Shown here piece by piece: positions 46,721 through 57,106 of a stretch of DNA of 64,000 nt. How positions within the stretch are numbered: position 1 is the first letter of the stretch; each line of letters starts with the position of its first letter. Source of the stretch: Sporopachydermia quercuum (taxonomy: Eukaryota > Ascomycota > Sporopachydermiomycetes > Sporopachydermiales > Sporopachydermiaceae); assembly GCA_001599295.1 (NCBI GenBank), contig BCGN01000005.1:1054001-1118000 (forward strand). Direction: 5' to 3'. The notes under the pieces are model-generated. The model did no database searches. It was given only the letters and a program-made list of their open reading frames with translations, and was not told where the DNA came from. Both the position numbers and the translations under genes were made by a program.

Positions 46721-48277
46721 ATTTTATTGTATGGTATAATGATTCGGATAGGAATGTGAATTTTTGGATTGTACAGGGGTTATTTGAAGTATATAGAGAA
46801 AAGCTAGAGTATGAGAATCAGTTCCAGAAATTTGATTAACATAAAAGTCCGTAAAAGCACTCCTCTGAATGCTATGTTTTACATCTACTTCTTCTTGGAA
46901 CATTAAAGGCTATGTAATCAATTTACTTCAAATATTAGTGATGAATGTATTGTTCTCTTCCAATTCAACTGGCACATGATCTAATTTACTTATGTTGATC
47001 TGTTATGCAACTCAATTGTCAATCTGTCCTTACTCTTAACACTCAATTCACTTACTTCAACAAAATCGGATTTGACTATTTTGGTATATCCCTCTCAACA
47101 GACAAGTCTTCTAAAATTAAAGCTTTCGTGAAATCTAAATACTGGAATCATCAAAGCGAAGTCAAATCCCGTAGTTAAACCTTGGGATGGGAGAAAGCAA
47201 ACAGTTTGGTCGAGATGCGTAATCCCCGAACTAAAAATGAATCCATGTTTGACTATCGAAATCAAGCAAGTCTCGGCTTTCGGTAAGTAGTAGTTTTACC
47301 TGACTCATTCGTAGCCAATATGGGGTTGCTATTATTCAGAGTTGGCTTTCCAAGTGATAATAGTATTATAAAAGGTCAATTTCGCTCGTTCTTCAATTCT
47401 GACTTTTCACATACAATAAAAATCGATTGAACGTTGAACAGTATACTGGTAATACAGTACAGGAGAATCTAAACTCCTACAAATTTAAGCTTAAAATTAA
47501 TAATCTGTACATGAGATGTATAACTTTGGTTCTAAAATTCAATTTTATTCTGCGCTTATCTAGGCCAGAAAAGGAAAGCCGCAAATCTTAGTAGGTTCAA
47601 CCGTTTTCTTTAGTATTTGTTACTGGAATTCTTAGGTATAAATCCAATCGTAATAAGTGAGATCATATTACATTTCTGCTAAATCTGCTGAAAGCTGGAG
47701 TATGATTTTGTTGAAGCCAAATATCATTTTATTTGACTTTCACCAGTACTTTTTGGCACAGTTGTCAGATACCAATTAGAATTTTATGTTAATATGAAGT
47801 ATCTATTTCTAAAAGAAATTTCTGAAGTGCAGTGATTAGGTACTAACATAGTTTACTAATATTGTTTAGGTTGGGTATCTAAACTCTAACCTAGATGTTT
47901 GATTAACTTTAATCTTGAAATATTAAGATTTGACTCTTAGATTCGTAATGAGAACTTTATTTTACTATAGACAGAAGTTTTGCAATAGTGAAAACTCAAT
48001 TGAATTGTTAAATCATTTCTTTATCGCATAAACCTTTTTCAGGTAAACTGATAACAGATTATGTACTACGATATGATAGTGATAAAACTAATCAGTTAAT
48101 TGAGTCAACCTGTATGTACCTGGACTTTATATATTGTTCTGATCCCTCTAAATGAACTGCCGTTATCAATTGTCTCCTGGTGAATAGAAAACCATGTTCT
48201 TCCAAAGTGTGGTTATGTCAAACATTGACAAACAAAATTGCCTCGATCTCAATTGATTCATAACTTCTCTTAACATC
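46721..48277. other. Intergenic, upstream of the biotin-dependent carboxylase-like gene
   Basis: No gene seen. A TACTAACATAG...TTTAG stretch at 47,842-47,871 resembles a 3' splice site and may belong to a leader intron. Four GATAA cores cluster in the last 260 bp (separate entry). Confidence 0.5.
48021..48167. promoter_or_regulatory. Cluster of four GATAA cores before the LamA-like gene
   Basis: TTATC at 48,021, GATAA at 48,050 and 48,081, and TTATC at 48,163 lie within 260 bp of the start codon. GATA factors use such sites for nitrogen catabolite control in fungi. About one such core is expected by chance in this length at this base composition, so enrichment is modest. A TATATA lies at about 48,128. 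Confidence 0.4.
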
Positions 48278-51200
48278 ATGACTATTTCTACCAGCCCTTT
48301 CAAGGCCGTTAAGACTGTCCTTATTGCCAATAGAGGTGAAATTGCATGTCGTATCATCAGAACTTGTAAACAGGTATGTCGCTGTTTTTTTACCCACTGA
48401 CTTATATTTCAATTCGAAAGCCTGAATATTAACAAACTGTAATCTTAGCATGGTCTAAAATCTGTGGTTATTTTCTCGAAAGAAGATGCTGAATCATTAC
48501 ATGTTTCAGAAGCTGATGACAGTATCTTACTGACGGGAACTGGTGTAAGTGCTTATACAGATATAGATCAAGTAGTTCAAGCAGCTAAAATCTCAAATGC
48601 AGATGCTGTCATTCCTGGTTACGGTTTCTTAAGTGAAAATAGAGATTTCGTTGCAGCATTGGAAAAAGAAGGAATTATTTTTGTGGGTCCTGATTCTTCT
48701 TCAGTAGAACAATTCGGTTTAAAGCATTTTGCTAGAGATTTGGCGGTCAATGCTGAAGTTCCGGTGGTACCAGGAAGTGGACTTTTGACCAATAGTAAGG
48801 AAGCTATAAAGTTTGCTGAAAATATTGGTTACCCGATAATCTTGAAAGCTACTGCTGGCGGTGGAGGAATGGGTATGAAAGTTTGTCGATCACCTGAAGA
48901 AGTAGAAGAGGGTGTCAAAGAAGTTCGCAGTAGAGGTTCGTCACTATTCAAAAATGACGGCCTCTTCTTAGAACGGTATGTTGAACATGGTCGTCATATC
49001 GAAGTTCAAGTGTTCGGTAATGGTAAAGGAGATGTTATTGCATTAGGTGAACGTGAATGTTCAGTTCAAAGAAGACATCAAAAGGTTATTGAAGAGACCC
49101 CTTCACCTTTCATTTCTTTACCAAATTATGGAAATGTTGATTTAAGAAGAAAGCTATGTGAATGTGCTATAAAACTTGCTTCTTCCGTTAAGTATAAGTC
49201 TGCGGGTACCATTGAATTTTTAGTTGACGACGATGATGTCTCTTTCTATTTCTTAGAAATGAATACAAGACTGCAAGTAGAGCATGGTATTACTGAAATG
49301 GTTTACAATGTTGATCTTGTGTTCTTAATGCTTTTACAAGCTGATTACGAACTTCAAAATAAAACAGGTATCCCTTTTGACTATCTCAAATCTTACGGTA
49401 AATATGAAAGAGATGGTTATGGTATTCCTGAACCAAATGGTCATAGTATCGAAGTTAGATTATATGCAGAAAATCCATTGCAAAACTTTAGACCTTGTCC
49501 TGGTACGCTTACTCATGTTGACTTTCTTAAAGAGTTATCGGTTCCAAATACAAAGCTGAGAATCGATGGTTGGGTTTCTACTGGTTCAAAGATTACTCCA
49601 TATTTTGACCCTTTGNTAGTAAAGTTGATTGTTTGGAGTGAGACAAGAGATGGTGCAATCAATGGTATGATTGAAGTGCTAACGAAAAGTCTTGTTCAAG
49701 GCCCAACAACTAATGCCGAATATCTTTCTCATATTTTGGATGCTAAGAATTTCCGTACTGGTTATACTTTAACAAGTTTCTTGAACGATTTTGAATTCCT
49801 ACCCTCATTAATGGAATTCCAAATTGCCGGCGCCTATACAACTGTTCAAGATTTACCGGGTAGAATCAAATACAATGGTGGTGTTTTGATGGGAGGACCA
49901 ATGGATAGATTTGCTTTCCAAACTGCTAATGTCATTGTTGGAAATGATTCACATACTGAGGCTTTTGAAATTGTTTTAATGGGGCCAGAGATTAAATTTC
50001 ATTCCCCCGCCACTATTTCTTTGTGTGGTGGTAATTTTGCATTCTCAATCAATGGTAAAGAAGCTCCTTTATGGTCAGCGATCAAAGTTCCAGCTGGTTC
50101 CACTGTTAAAATCGGCGATTTATTATCTGGTGTTGCAGGAAAATGTTACTTGGCAGTTAAAGGTGGTTTACCAAGTGTTGCTTACTACCTAGATTCCAAA
50201 GCCACAAGTCCAACCGTTAGTATTGGCGGTCATCAAGGAGGTCCAATTAGAGCTGGTGATTGTTTAGCACTTGCTCAACATGATCCCGTTGATAGCATCG
50301 AGGTTGATTATATTCTACCAAAGCTTGCAAGGCCAGATTACGATTTTGATGACGATACATTTATTTGGACGATTAGATGTCTCAATGGTCCACATAATAC
50401 CCCAGAAATTATGGGAGAAGAAGGACATAAAACACTATTTGAAACAATTTGGAAGATGAATATGAATTCCAATAGAGGTTCCATTACTCTGGACGGTCCA
50501 AAAGTTCCATTTGCTAGACCTGATGGTAGAGATGGTGGTAATCATCCTGCAAATATTATTGAATATGTTTATCCTCCGTATGGGGTTAGTACTGTTGGTG
50601 ATATGAATGTGATTTCCGCTGCTGATGGTATCACCTTAAGTGGATTTTTAAGTCCTATTGTTCCAATTGAAGCAGATTGGTGGAAAGTCGGTCAAGCAAA
50701 GGTAAGCTCTCAAATTAAATTTGAACATATTACTTATCATGATGCTCTTAAATTGAGAAAGAAACGTAAACAATATATTCAATTTTTGGCAACCCGTCCT
50801 TCTGAACTTGAAGCTAGGAAATCACCATTTAATGATGAGCTTGATACTTATGAAGACGTCACTTTTGACACAATTCTTTATCTCCGCGAGGCAAATGATG
50901 AATTACCATATACAATGTTCAGACAAGCCGGTGAGAAGATGATTCAAATCGACTATGATTTAGAAAAATTCAATCTGGCAAGTGTTGCAAGACAATATTT
51001 ACTGAATATTGAACTAGAGAAACTGAAGCAAAGTAATGAAACATTTGCTAAAGGTGTTTATAGAATGGAAACATCAAATGGTTGTTTGGCTATTGCATTC
51101 GAACCGGAGATCATTTCAAGACATGAATTGATAGAGATTGTGAAGCAAGTTGAAGCAACACTCCCACCAACTAATGAAATGAAAGTACCATCAAGAGTCT

Positions 51201-52174
51201 TCAGATTACCATTGTGCATTGAACATCCAGCAGTTATTGATTGCTGGGAAAGATATATGAATTCTATTAGACCAACAGCGGCATATTTGCCAAATAATCG
51301 TGAATATTTGATGAAATCCTCATTGATTGATACATTTGAAGAATTCAAATCAAGAGTTTATGGTCCAATGCAAGTTGTTACTGCAGTTTCTTTTATTTGC
51401 GCAACACCCTTACTGGTTTATAAAGATCCCAGACTTTCATTCAAGAGTGGTAAATATAATCCATCAAGACATTATACACCTGCTGGTGCCGTTGGTACTG
51501 GTAGTATATCTCAAAGTATTCATCCAATTGACACTCCTGGTGGTTACATGATTTGGGGTTTAACATTACCAAGTTTCTTATGGAACACTTTTGCAAGACT
51601 AGATCAATTCAAACAATTCGGAACTAACCCATGGTATCTCCAAACTTTTGATCAAATTCAATGGTACGAGGTAACTGCTGATGAATTAGATGATTTAGAG
51701 AATCAAATGAAAACCAATAAGTTCATTGTGAAACCTGAAGAGGTCACATTTGATTTTACTGAATATTCCCAGTTTATCGAAACAATTGTAGACGAAGTCA
51801 AAGAAATCAGAGCTAAGCAAGATATTATGGGTGCCCAACTGAAAAAGGAAGATGATTTGCTCAAAGCAGAATGGGAAGCCGAAAAGGCAGCGAGAAAAGC
51901 AGCGAAAGGTGCCGCAACTGAAGGATTAGACGATAATTATCTTAAGTGTGAATCAACAATGACAGCAACAGTTTTCAAGATTAATTTAGCAAAAGGTGAT
52001 AAGTTTAGGCCTGATGATCCTGTTATTATTCTCGAAGCCATGAAAACTGAAATTCCAATCAGAATTCAGAACGCTGATCCTGATGGTGAATATGAAGTCA
52101 AAGAGATTCTGGTTGACGAGAAGGATATTGTCAATTCTGGACAACCAATATTTGTTTATGATAAGGTAAATTGA
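48278..52174 (+). CDS. Stand-alone urea-carboxylase-like biotin enzyme (LamA candidate)
   Basis: Exons 48278-48373 and 48449-52174 join in phase to 1273 aa (intron GTATGT...CTTAG). Order: biotin carboxylase (residues about 12-460; ANRGEIACRII, ATP-grasp GGGGMGMKV near 170, NTRLQVEH near 305); a KipA/PxpC-like (AHS2) domain about 489-800 (GAYTTVQDLPGR, GGPMDRFAFQTANVIVGN); a KipI/PxpB-like (AHS1) domain about 850-1123 (FRQAGEKMIQIDYD, RPTAAYLPNNREYL, KYNPSRHYTPAGAVGTG); and a biotinyl domain about 1200-1273 with EAMKTE, biotin-lysine at residue 1231. This is the carboxylase half of fungal urea amidolyase (Dur1,2). The amidase (allophanate hydrolase) half is absent, and the protein starts cleanly at the biotin carboxylase. 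With the convergent LamB-type gene it resembles the lactam-utilisation system rather than ureolysis. The substrate is not proven; a urea carboxylase working with a separate hydrolase remains possible. Confidence 0.85.
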
Positions 52175-53498
52175 TCAATAGTGATAATATATATTAATAA
52201 TAATTAAAGGGTTTTCAGTGAACTGTGTATTTGTTAATTAGTGATAATAGATTGTAGCGGAAGCTGTCTTTCTTTTTCAAGGTAAGTGTTAGGTCAAACT
52301 TCTAATGAGCCACATAACATATTCAGTTGTTCCAATCGTTAGCAATCATTAGCAACTCATTAGAATGATCGCAATAAATACCTGGTTCACATTTTCCTTC
52401 CGTTCAATTGTTTTTCTCCTGTCTTTGAATCATCTTCAACTGGATCTGATCTAAAATGTTGAAAATTCATCATTTTCTCATATGTTCATTCTATTGGAAT
52501 AGGTTCTATTATGGGGTATAAAAATCTATCAGGAGGTTTTCTCCTCTATTATATAATCACAGAGGAATAGATGATAGGATACCTGTTGCATTTATGGGAA
52601 GGATTATTGTTCAGAATTTATTGAAAGATATTCTTTCTATTCAATATTTCAATTGAAGCAAAAGGACTTCGGGTTAGTTCATGACTCAATTTCTACAATA
52701 TAAGAAAGACCTCCCTACATGACTCGCGCTGTTGACAAAGCAATGATTATCCAATCAGTCAATCAATCAAATGATCGAGAAGTCTCAATAGTTATTCAAA
52801 CATCGCGATTCCATTAAATATAATAATAAATAAATATCAAGAATGATTAGACTTTTCTCTCGACAAACTCAAGGAAACAACAAAGAAAAACAATGTTGAC
52901 ACTCTTGTTTTTGCAGTATTATTTTTTTCAGTGCATATGAAAGAGTGAATTTTTCACCTCACCGGTTTTTTCATCTAATAACTAAAAGTTGGAAATCAAG
53001 ATAAATCTTCATGTATTCTCACCGTAAATTCTTTAATAGTAAGTTTGTGATTTAACAATTGTAACCGCGAATCAAATCTTCGAGAAAAATAGTAATAATA
53101 TGGAATTGAAATTGTTGTCTTCTTCAGTTAGAACTAGAAATGAAAGAGGAAAATTGTCCCACTACATGCAATTCACTGGATCTGGTTGTGTTCAGAGTTC
53201 CAATGCTTTGTTTAGAAATGTTTAAAATTATTATCAAAACAATGAAAGTAAACATTCTAGCATAGTTATTTTGATATTGATGTATATAGAGCAATTAGGA
53301 ATAGTTATTGTCAAAAGGTTTTTCTATACCAACTATTCATTTCACATTACATTTCCAAGTGGAATTAATTGCCTTATTCTTGGTACGATGAGTCGGTCAA
53401 CAATAATGATGAATACNGCTGCTACAATTACAACAGAAAGAAATGATTATGATTAAATAACAATTAAATAGCAATTAAAATATTATTTATTTTGATTC
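52175..53498. other. Intergenic between two convergent genes
   Basis: About 1.3 kb of AT-rich DNA, long for a convergent spacer in a yeast. No frame above about 60 codons and no recognisable element. Confidence 0.5.
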
Positions 53499-54260
53499 TT
53501 ATTTCAATCCCTTCATACTATTGACTTCATCAAGTATTTTCCTTGCTGTCTTTATATTATCTAAAGCACCGGGAAGATCTGAATGAATACATAACGAGAA
53601 AGGCTTACCTTTGAAATTGAGAGAAATTTCCTTACCAGTATTACAAATGATTTTATCCTCTAAAGCACATCTTCTTAGTTGCTCTCCAATATCTTCGGGG
53701 GTTTTTGGAGTCCAATTACCAACAGGTGCTAACTCACCATTTTCTGCCCAATCAATGTCTGCATATAATTCTTCCAAGAACTCAACTCCAGCATCATCAC
53801 ATCTCTTCTTATATCTTTCGCTTCTGGCACCTACTAAAGGAACTTTTAAATCCTTTGCTGCTCTAATTGCGGCATCCATTACATCTTGATTTGTCATGAT
53901 GTAGAAGAATAATTGTCCATGAGGTTTTATAAACTCAAGTTTCATTCCTTCAATTTCTAGGAATGCCTTTAGGGCACCTGCTTGGTAGACAATCAAATCA
54001 TAGATTTCTGCCGCTGGAATTGCCATTGCCCTTCTACCAAAACCCTTGATATCAGGTAAACCAGGGTGAGCACCAACTTTCACACCGTGCTTCTTTGCCA
54101 ATTTCACTGTTTGTTTGATAATAGTGTGATCACCTGCATGAAAACCACAAGCAATATTGGCACAGTCAATGTATGGCATAATATCTTCATCAGGACCTGT
54201 CTTCCATCTTCCGAAACCTTCACCCATATCACAGTTTAACTCATACTTTGTGTAACCCAT
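53499..54260 (-). CDS. LamB/YcsF family protein (5-oxoprolinase subunit A type)
   Basis: The product is 253 aa from the ATG at 54,260. It starts YELNCDMGEGFGRWKTGPDEDIMPYIDCANIACGFHAGD, the signature of the LamB/YcsF (PxpA) family, followed by VKVGAHPGLPDIKGFGRR, GALKAFLEIEG and FIKPHGQLFFYIM. Full length (bacterial members are about 250 aa). Bacterial PxpA with PxpB and PxpC forms the ATP-dependent prokaryotic-type 5-oxoprolinase. In Aspergillus nidulans lamB is needed to use 2-pyrrolidinone and similar lactams as nitrogen source. The PxpB and PxpC equivalents are the two middle domains of the convergent gene at 48-52 kb, so the two products probably act together. The true start is the internal ATG; the frame runs 9 codons further without one. 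No targeting signal seen. Confidence 0.92.
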   Translation of the reverse strand: MGYTKYELNCDMGEGFGRWKTGPDEDIMPYIDCANIACGFHAGDHTIIKQTVKLAKKHGVKVGAHPGLPDIKGFGRRAMAIPAAEIYDLIVYQAGALKAFLEIEGMKLEFIKPHGQLFFYIMTNQDVMDAAIRAAKDLKVPLVGARSERYKKRCDDAGVEFLEELYADIDWAENGELAPVGNWTPKTPEDIGEQLRRCALEDKIICNTGKEISLNFKGKPFSLCIHSDLPGALDNIKTARKILDEVNSMKGLK

Positions 54261-55236
54261 TTTGTTTATATTTTTATTAGAGAGCAATAATAGTTCAATT
54301 GATGTATATCAATAATCCCTTCAATGCAAATCTGAAAGCGATAAGATTGAATACTAAGAGAATTTGGTTAGGGTGTAACCAACAAGAACAAGAAGAGGAT
54401 TTAACAGCATTTAAATGTAATACAGTAGTTCTGAAAAGGTTTATCAAAGAAAAAGAGTATTGGTATTTCCGAACCGATAACAATTTCCTTTTGTTATCAA
54501 TCTGTTTGATAATACTGATTGCAGACTAATTTTATCCTTGGTGAGTATTCCATATCCAGTAAGCGATACAACGGCTTACAGAAAAATGAGAAGATAAAGT
54601 AGCATCAGCATTTGTTCATCGGTTCACATTGGTACAAGCTAATCTTAAGTTCCAGGATATTGATAATCTTGAGGGCTTACATTCAGTTGAATAATTTTGT
54701 TTAACAGCTACTAGAACCAAGTATGTAGTTGGTTCTTTCATAGAGCGATCGCTTTATTGTTCTAATATGGAAATTTGGTCTTATCAGAATGTTATTTAAG
54801 GTTTGGTTCCTTAAAGTTAATTGAACTTTATATTACTCTAATAAGGTTGTTACCAAAGAGGAATTATGTAATTACGTACAAAAGTTTATTTGAACATATA
54901 CTTATAAATCAACCACTGCTTTACCAAGCCTTTGATTTATATGGAATGTGTCATCATCATAGTAAGGACATTTGGTTATTCTATATTTTATCTTCCTTTG
55001 GAATTTCCTTGCTTTTATTTTACTAGGATTATGAACATTGAGTTCATGCAAAGAGGCCTTCAATTTTAAAATAAAACGTAAGCAGATGCATTCCAAATGA
55101 GAGGATTAATTCGAAGAGAAAATTCTGATATTTCCTTCCATCTACCTACTTGATGCAAATTATTTAGTAGCAGAACAATTTAGTATTACATATTATATAT
55201 CCAATCAACCCCAAAGCATGTGAGTAACCAAAAGAA
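54261..55236. other. Intergenic, LamB promoter region and spacer
   Basis: About 1 kb. The LamB-proximal 340 bp hold the GATAA cluster described separately. Short frames only. Confidence 0.5.
54340..54597. promoter_or_regulatory. Dense cluster of seven GATAA cores upstream of LamB
   Basis: GATAA or its complement TTATC occurs at 54,340, 54,441, 54,476, 54,494, 54,508, 54,532 and 54,593. All lie 80-340 bp upstream of the LamB-type start. By a rough estimate from base composition, one to two would be expected. Such clusters are typical of promoters under GATA-factor nitrogen control. Confidence 0.6.
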
Positions 55237-55875
55237 CTACCTCCTCTGTAAGTTACGCTTCATTTGTAATTCATTCTTCTTAATCAGCTTCTTTCTTTCA
55301 GCTCTCTTTAATGTCCTAGGATCGATTAACTTCTCATCAACGGCTGCCTTTCGCTTCTTGGTTGACGAAGTTTCCTCATCAACTTCCACAAGCCATTGAT
55401 TATCCAAATCTTTGTTTTTACCATTAAAACCCCATTTGTTAACCCATTCACCTTTTTCTTCATCATAAACCAATTTACCTGTCTTGCCTTTAGCTTTAAT
55501 ACCCTTCTTACGAGCAAACAGCTCCCACTTCGTCGGAGGTTTGGGCTTAGGAATTGGTTTTTCTCTTGGTAGTTCAGTTGTGGGTTCTGGCAACATTATT
55601 AATGACATAGTTGAATTTTGTGTACCGGTACTATTGTTTGAATCAGTAGTCTTCTTGATAGGCAGAGACAAAATTTGATTGATTAACAACTGTGTATTAT
55701 CTCTAGCAACAACACGGAGAGTTTCTTCTTTCTTTTCTTCTTCACTGAACTCCAATGGGTTCGAGTCAAACACAGCTAAGTTTCCCAAATCATATTCGAC
55801 AGGAATAGGCTTCTCAACAGTAACTGACTTTCTACTTTTTGTTAGCGATTTGATCGTTTGAAATCCCTTCAACAT
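55237..55875 (-). CDS. RRS1: Ribosome biogenesis protein Rrs1
   Basis: The product is 212 aa. It carries VTVEKPIPVEYDLGNLAVFDSNPLE, NTQLLINQILSLPIKKTT, LPEPTTELPREKPIPKPKPPTKWELFARKKGIKAK and GEWVNKWGFNGKNKDLDNQWLVEVDEE, followed by LIDPRTLKRAERKKLIKKNE: collinear with S. cerevisiae Rrs1 (203 aa) throughout. Rrs1 with Rpf2 brings 5S RNP into 60S pre-ribosomes in the nucleolus. The chosen ATG at 55,875 gives an extra basic N-terminus (MLKGFQTIKSLTKSRKS) compared with the yeast protein. Intronless. Confidence 0.95.
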   Translation of the reverse strand: MLKGFQTIKSLTKSRKSVTVEKPIPVEYDLGNLAVFDSNPLEFSEEEKKEETLRVVARDNTQLLINQILSLPIKKTTDSNNSTGTQNSTMSLIMLPEPTTELPREKPIPKPKPPTKWELFARKKGIKAKGKTGKLVYDEEKGEWVNKWGFNGKNKDLDNQWLVEVDEETSSTKKRKAAVDEKLIDPRTLKRAERKKLIKKNELQMKRNLQRR

Positions 55876-56411
55876 ACTTTCATATAGCCTATAACGCAAA
55901 CTGCCAATTCAACATACATTTCTGACATCTTGAGTCCTTGAGCATTGGTGCCTTCTTAATTAAAAACCTCAGATCTAAAGCTATCCTTTATAGATCACAA
56001 ATCAATGATGAATTGAACCAAACGTGCCAATAACTGCTACTATTTCAATAAAAGAAGATATCATCAAGTCTCACTAGTTACTATATTTTCACTCCTTACA
56101 AAATTTTTCTTTCTACATAAATGAAATAATTGTCTTATGACCAGGGCTGGAGAACCGAATCAATTAATTAGGTTTCAAGGAAATATTATTTACACCCACA
56201 ACTCAAGTAGAACATATCTCTTGTGTACCCACAACCAATAGTAAAACATCAAGTCTCATTTCAACAGACTTCAAATGGTATAGTTGTCAATCGGGAGAGA
56301 GAATCGGAGATATATATATGTAGTTACCAATTATAAGAAACAGATTAGTGAATTTGGGAAAGATCAATTGAAGCATAAATTTGGTGAGATACATATAGTA
56401 TACAGCATACA
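55876..56411. other. Intergenic between divergent RRS1 and OST2
   Basis: About 530 bp shared promoter region; nothing else seen. Confidence 0.5.
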
Positions 56412-57058
56412 ATGGCAGGATCTACTAAGAATACATCAACTAAAAAACCTGTGCTTAAACAGGGGAAGGATGCTTCTTCCGACAATGGATTTGCCAAAGT
56501 CCTCAGTTCATACTTAAAGACACTTAATACTCATAGCAAGTTGATAGACTTGTATCTGGTGTTTCTGGTTCTCTTAGGAGTTTATCAGTTTGTTGTGTGT
56601 GTATTGATTGGCAATTTCGTAAGTAAATGTCTTGAAATCAAGACGATCAAAGCGGTAGAGGATCAAATAGTACTAACGCGTTCATGACAGCCTTTCAATG
56701 CATTCTTAGGAGGATTTATTTCTACAGTTGGCCAATTTGTTTTGACAGGTATGATAGATTGAGTGATTTTTGCATCCCANCAACCTTTTGGGTCAAAAAA
56801 GCCGTTCAAAGTTCTAACATTTTTGTACATTCAGTCTCACTAAGGCTACAAACGAACAGAAACAACAAAGAGGAATTCAGCACCGTAACAGAAAAAAGGT
56901 ACGTTCAAGAACAACTGGAGAGCAATCAATTTCATGATATTGCATTTTATAACTAGTGATTGGGAATACTAACATCAGATGATCTCTACAGAGCTTTGGG
57001 TGACTATATATTCGCATCACTTATTCTACATTTCATTGTACTTCATTTCATCAATTAG
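56412..57058 (+). CDS. OST2: Oligosaccharyltransferase subunit Ost2 (DAD1)
   Basis: Four exons, 56412-56618, 56691-56748, 56835-56898 and 56992-57058, join to 131 aa (S. cerevisiae Ost2 has 130). Introns are 72, 86 and 93 nt with GTAAGT/GTATGA/GTACGT donors; branch sites are GTACTAAC, TTCTAAC and ATACTAAC. The protein has a short Lys/Ser-rich N-terminus and LIDLYLVFLVLLGVYQFVVCVLIGNF (membrane segment 1). PFNAFLGGFISTVGQFVLTVSLRLQTN (segment 2) follows, and then RALGDYIFASLILHFIVLHFIN (segment 3), the DAD1 signature. Ost2 is an essential subunit of the oligosaccharyltransferase that N-glycosylates nascent proteins in the endoplasmic reticulum. The 3' end is 48 bp from the convergent PHO23 stop. 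One N lies in intron 2. Confidence 0.96.
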
Positions 57059-57106
57059 ACTTAACTTCCTACTAATACAAATTAAAATATCTATTAACCC
57101 CTTGAA

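Noticed and set aside
49271-49273. CUG-Ser alternative genetic code
   Set aside because: CTG encodes the conserved Leu of RLQVEH here and falls on conserved Leu positions in SMD3 and OST2. Standard decoding fits.
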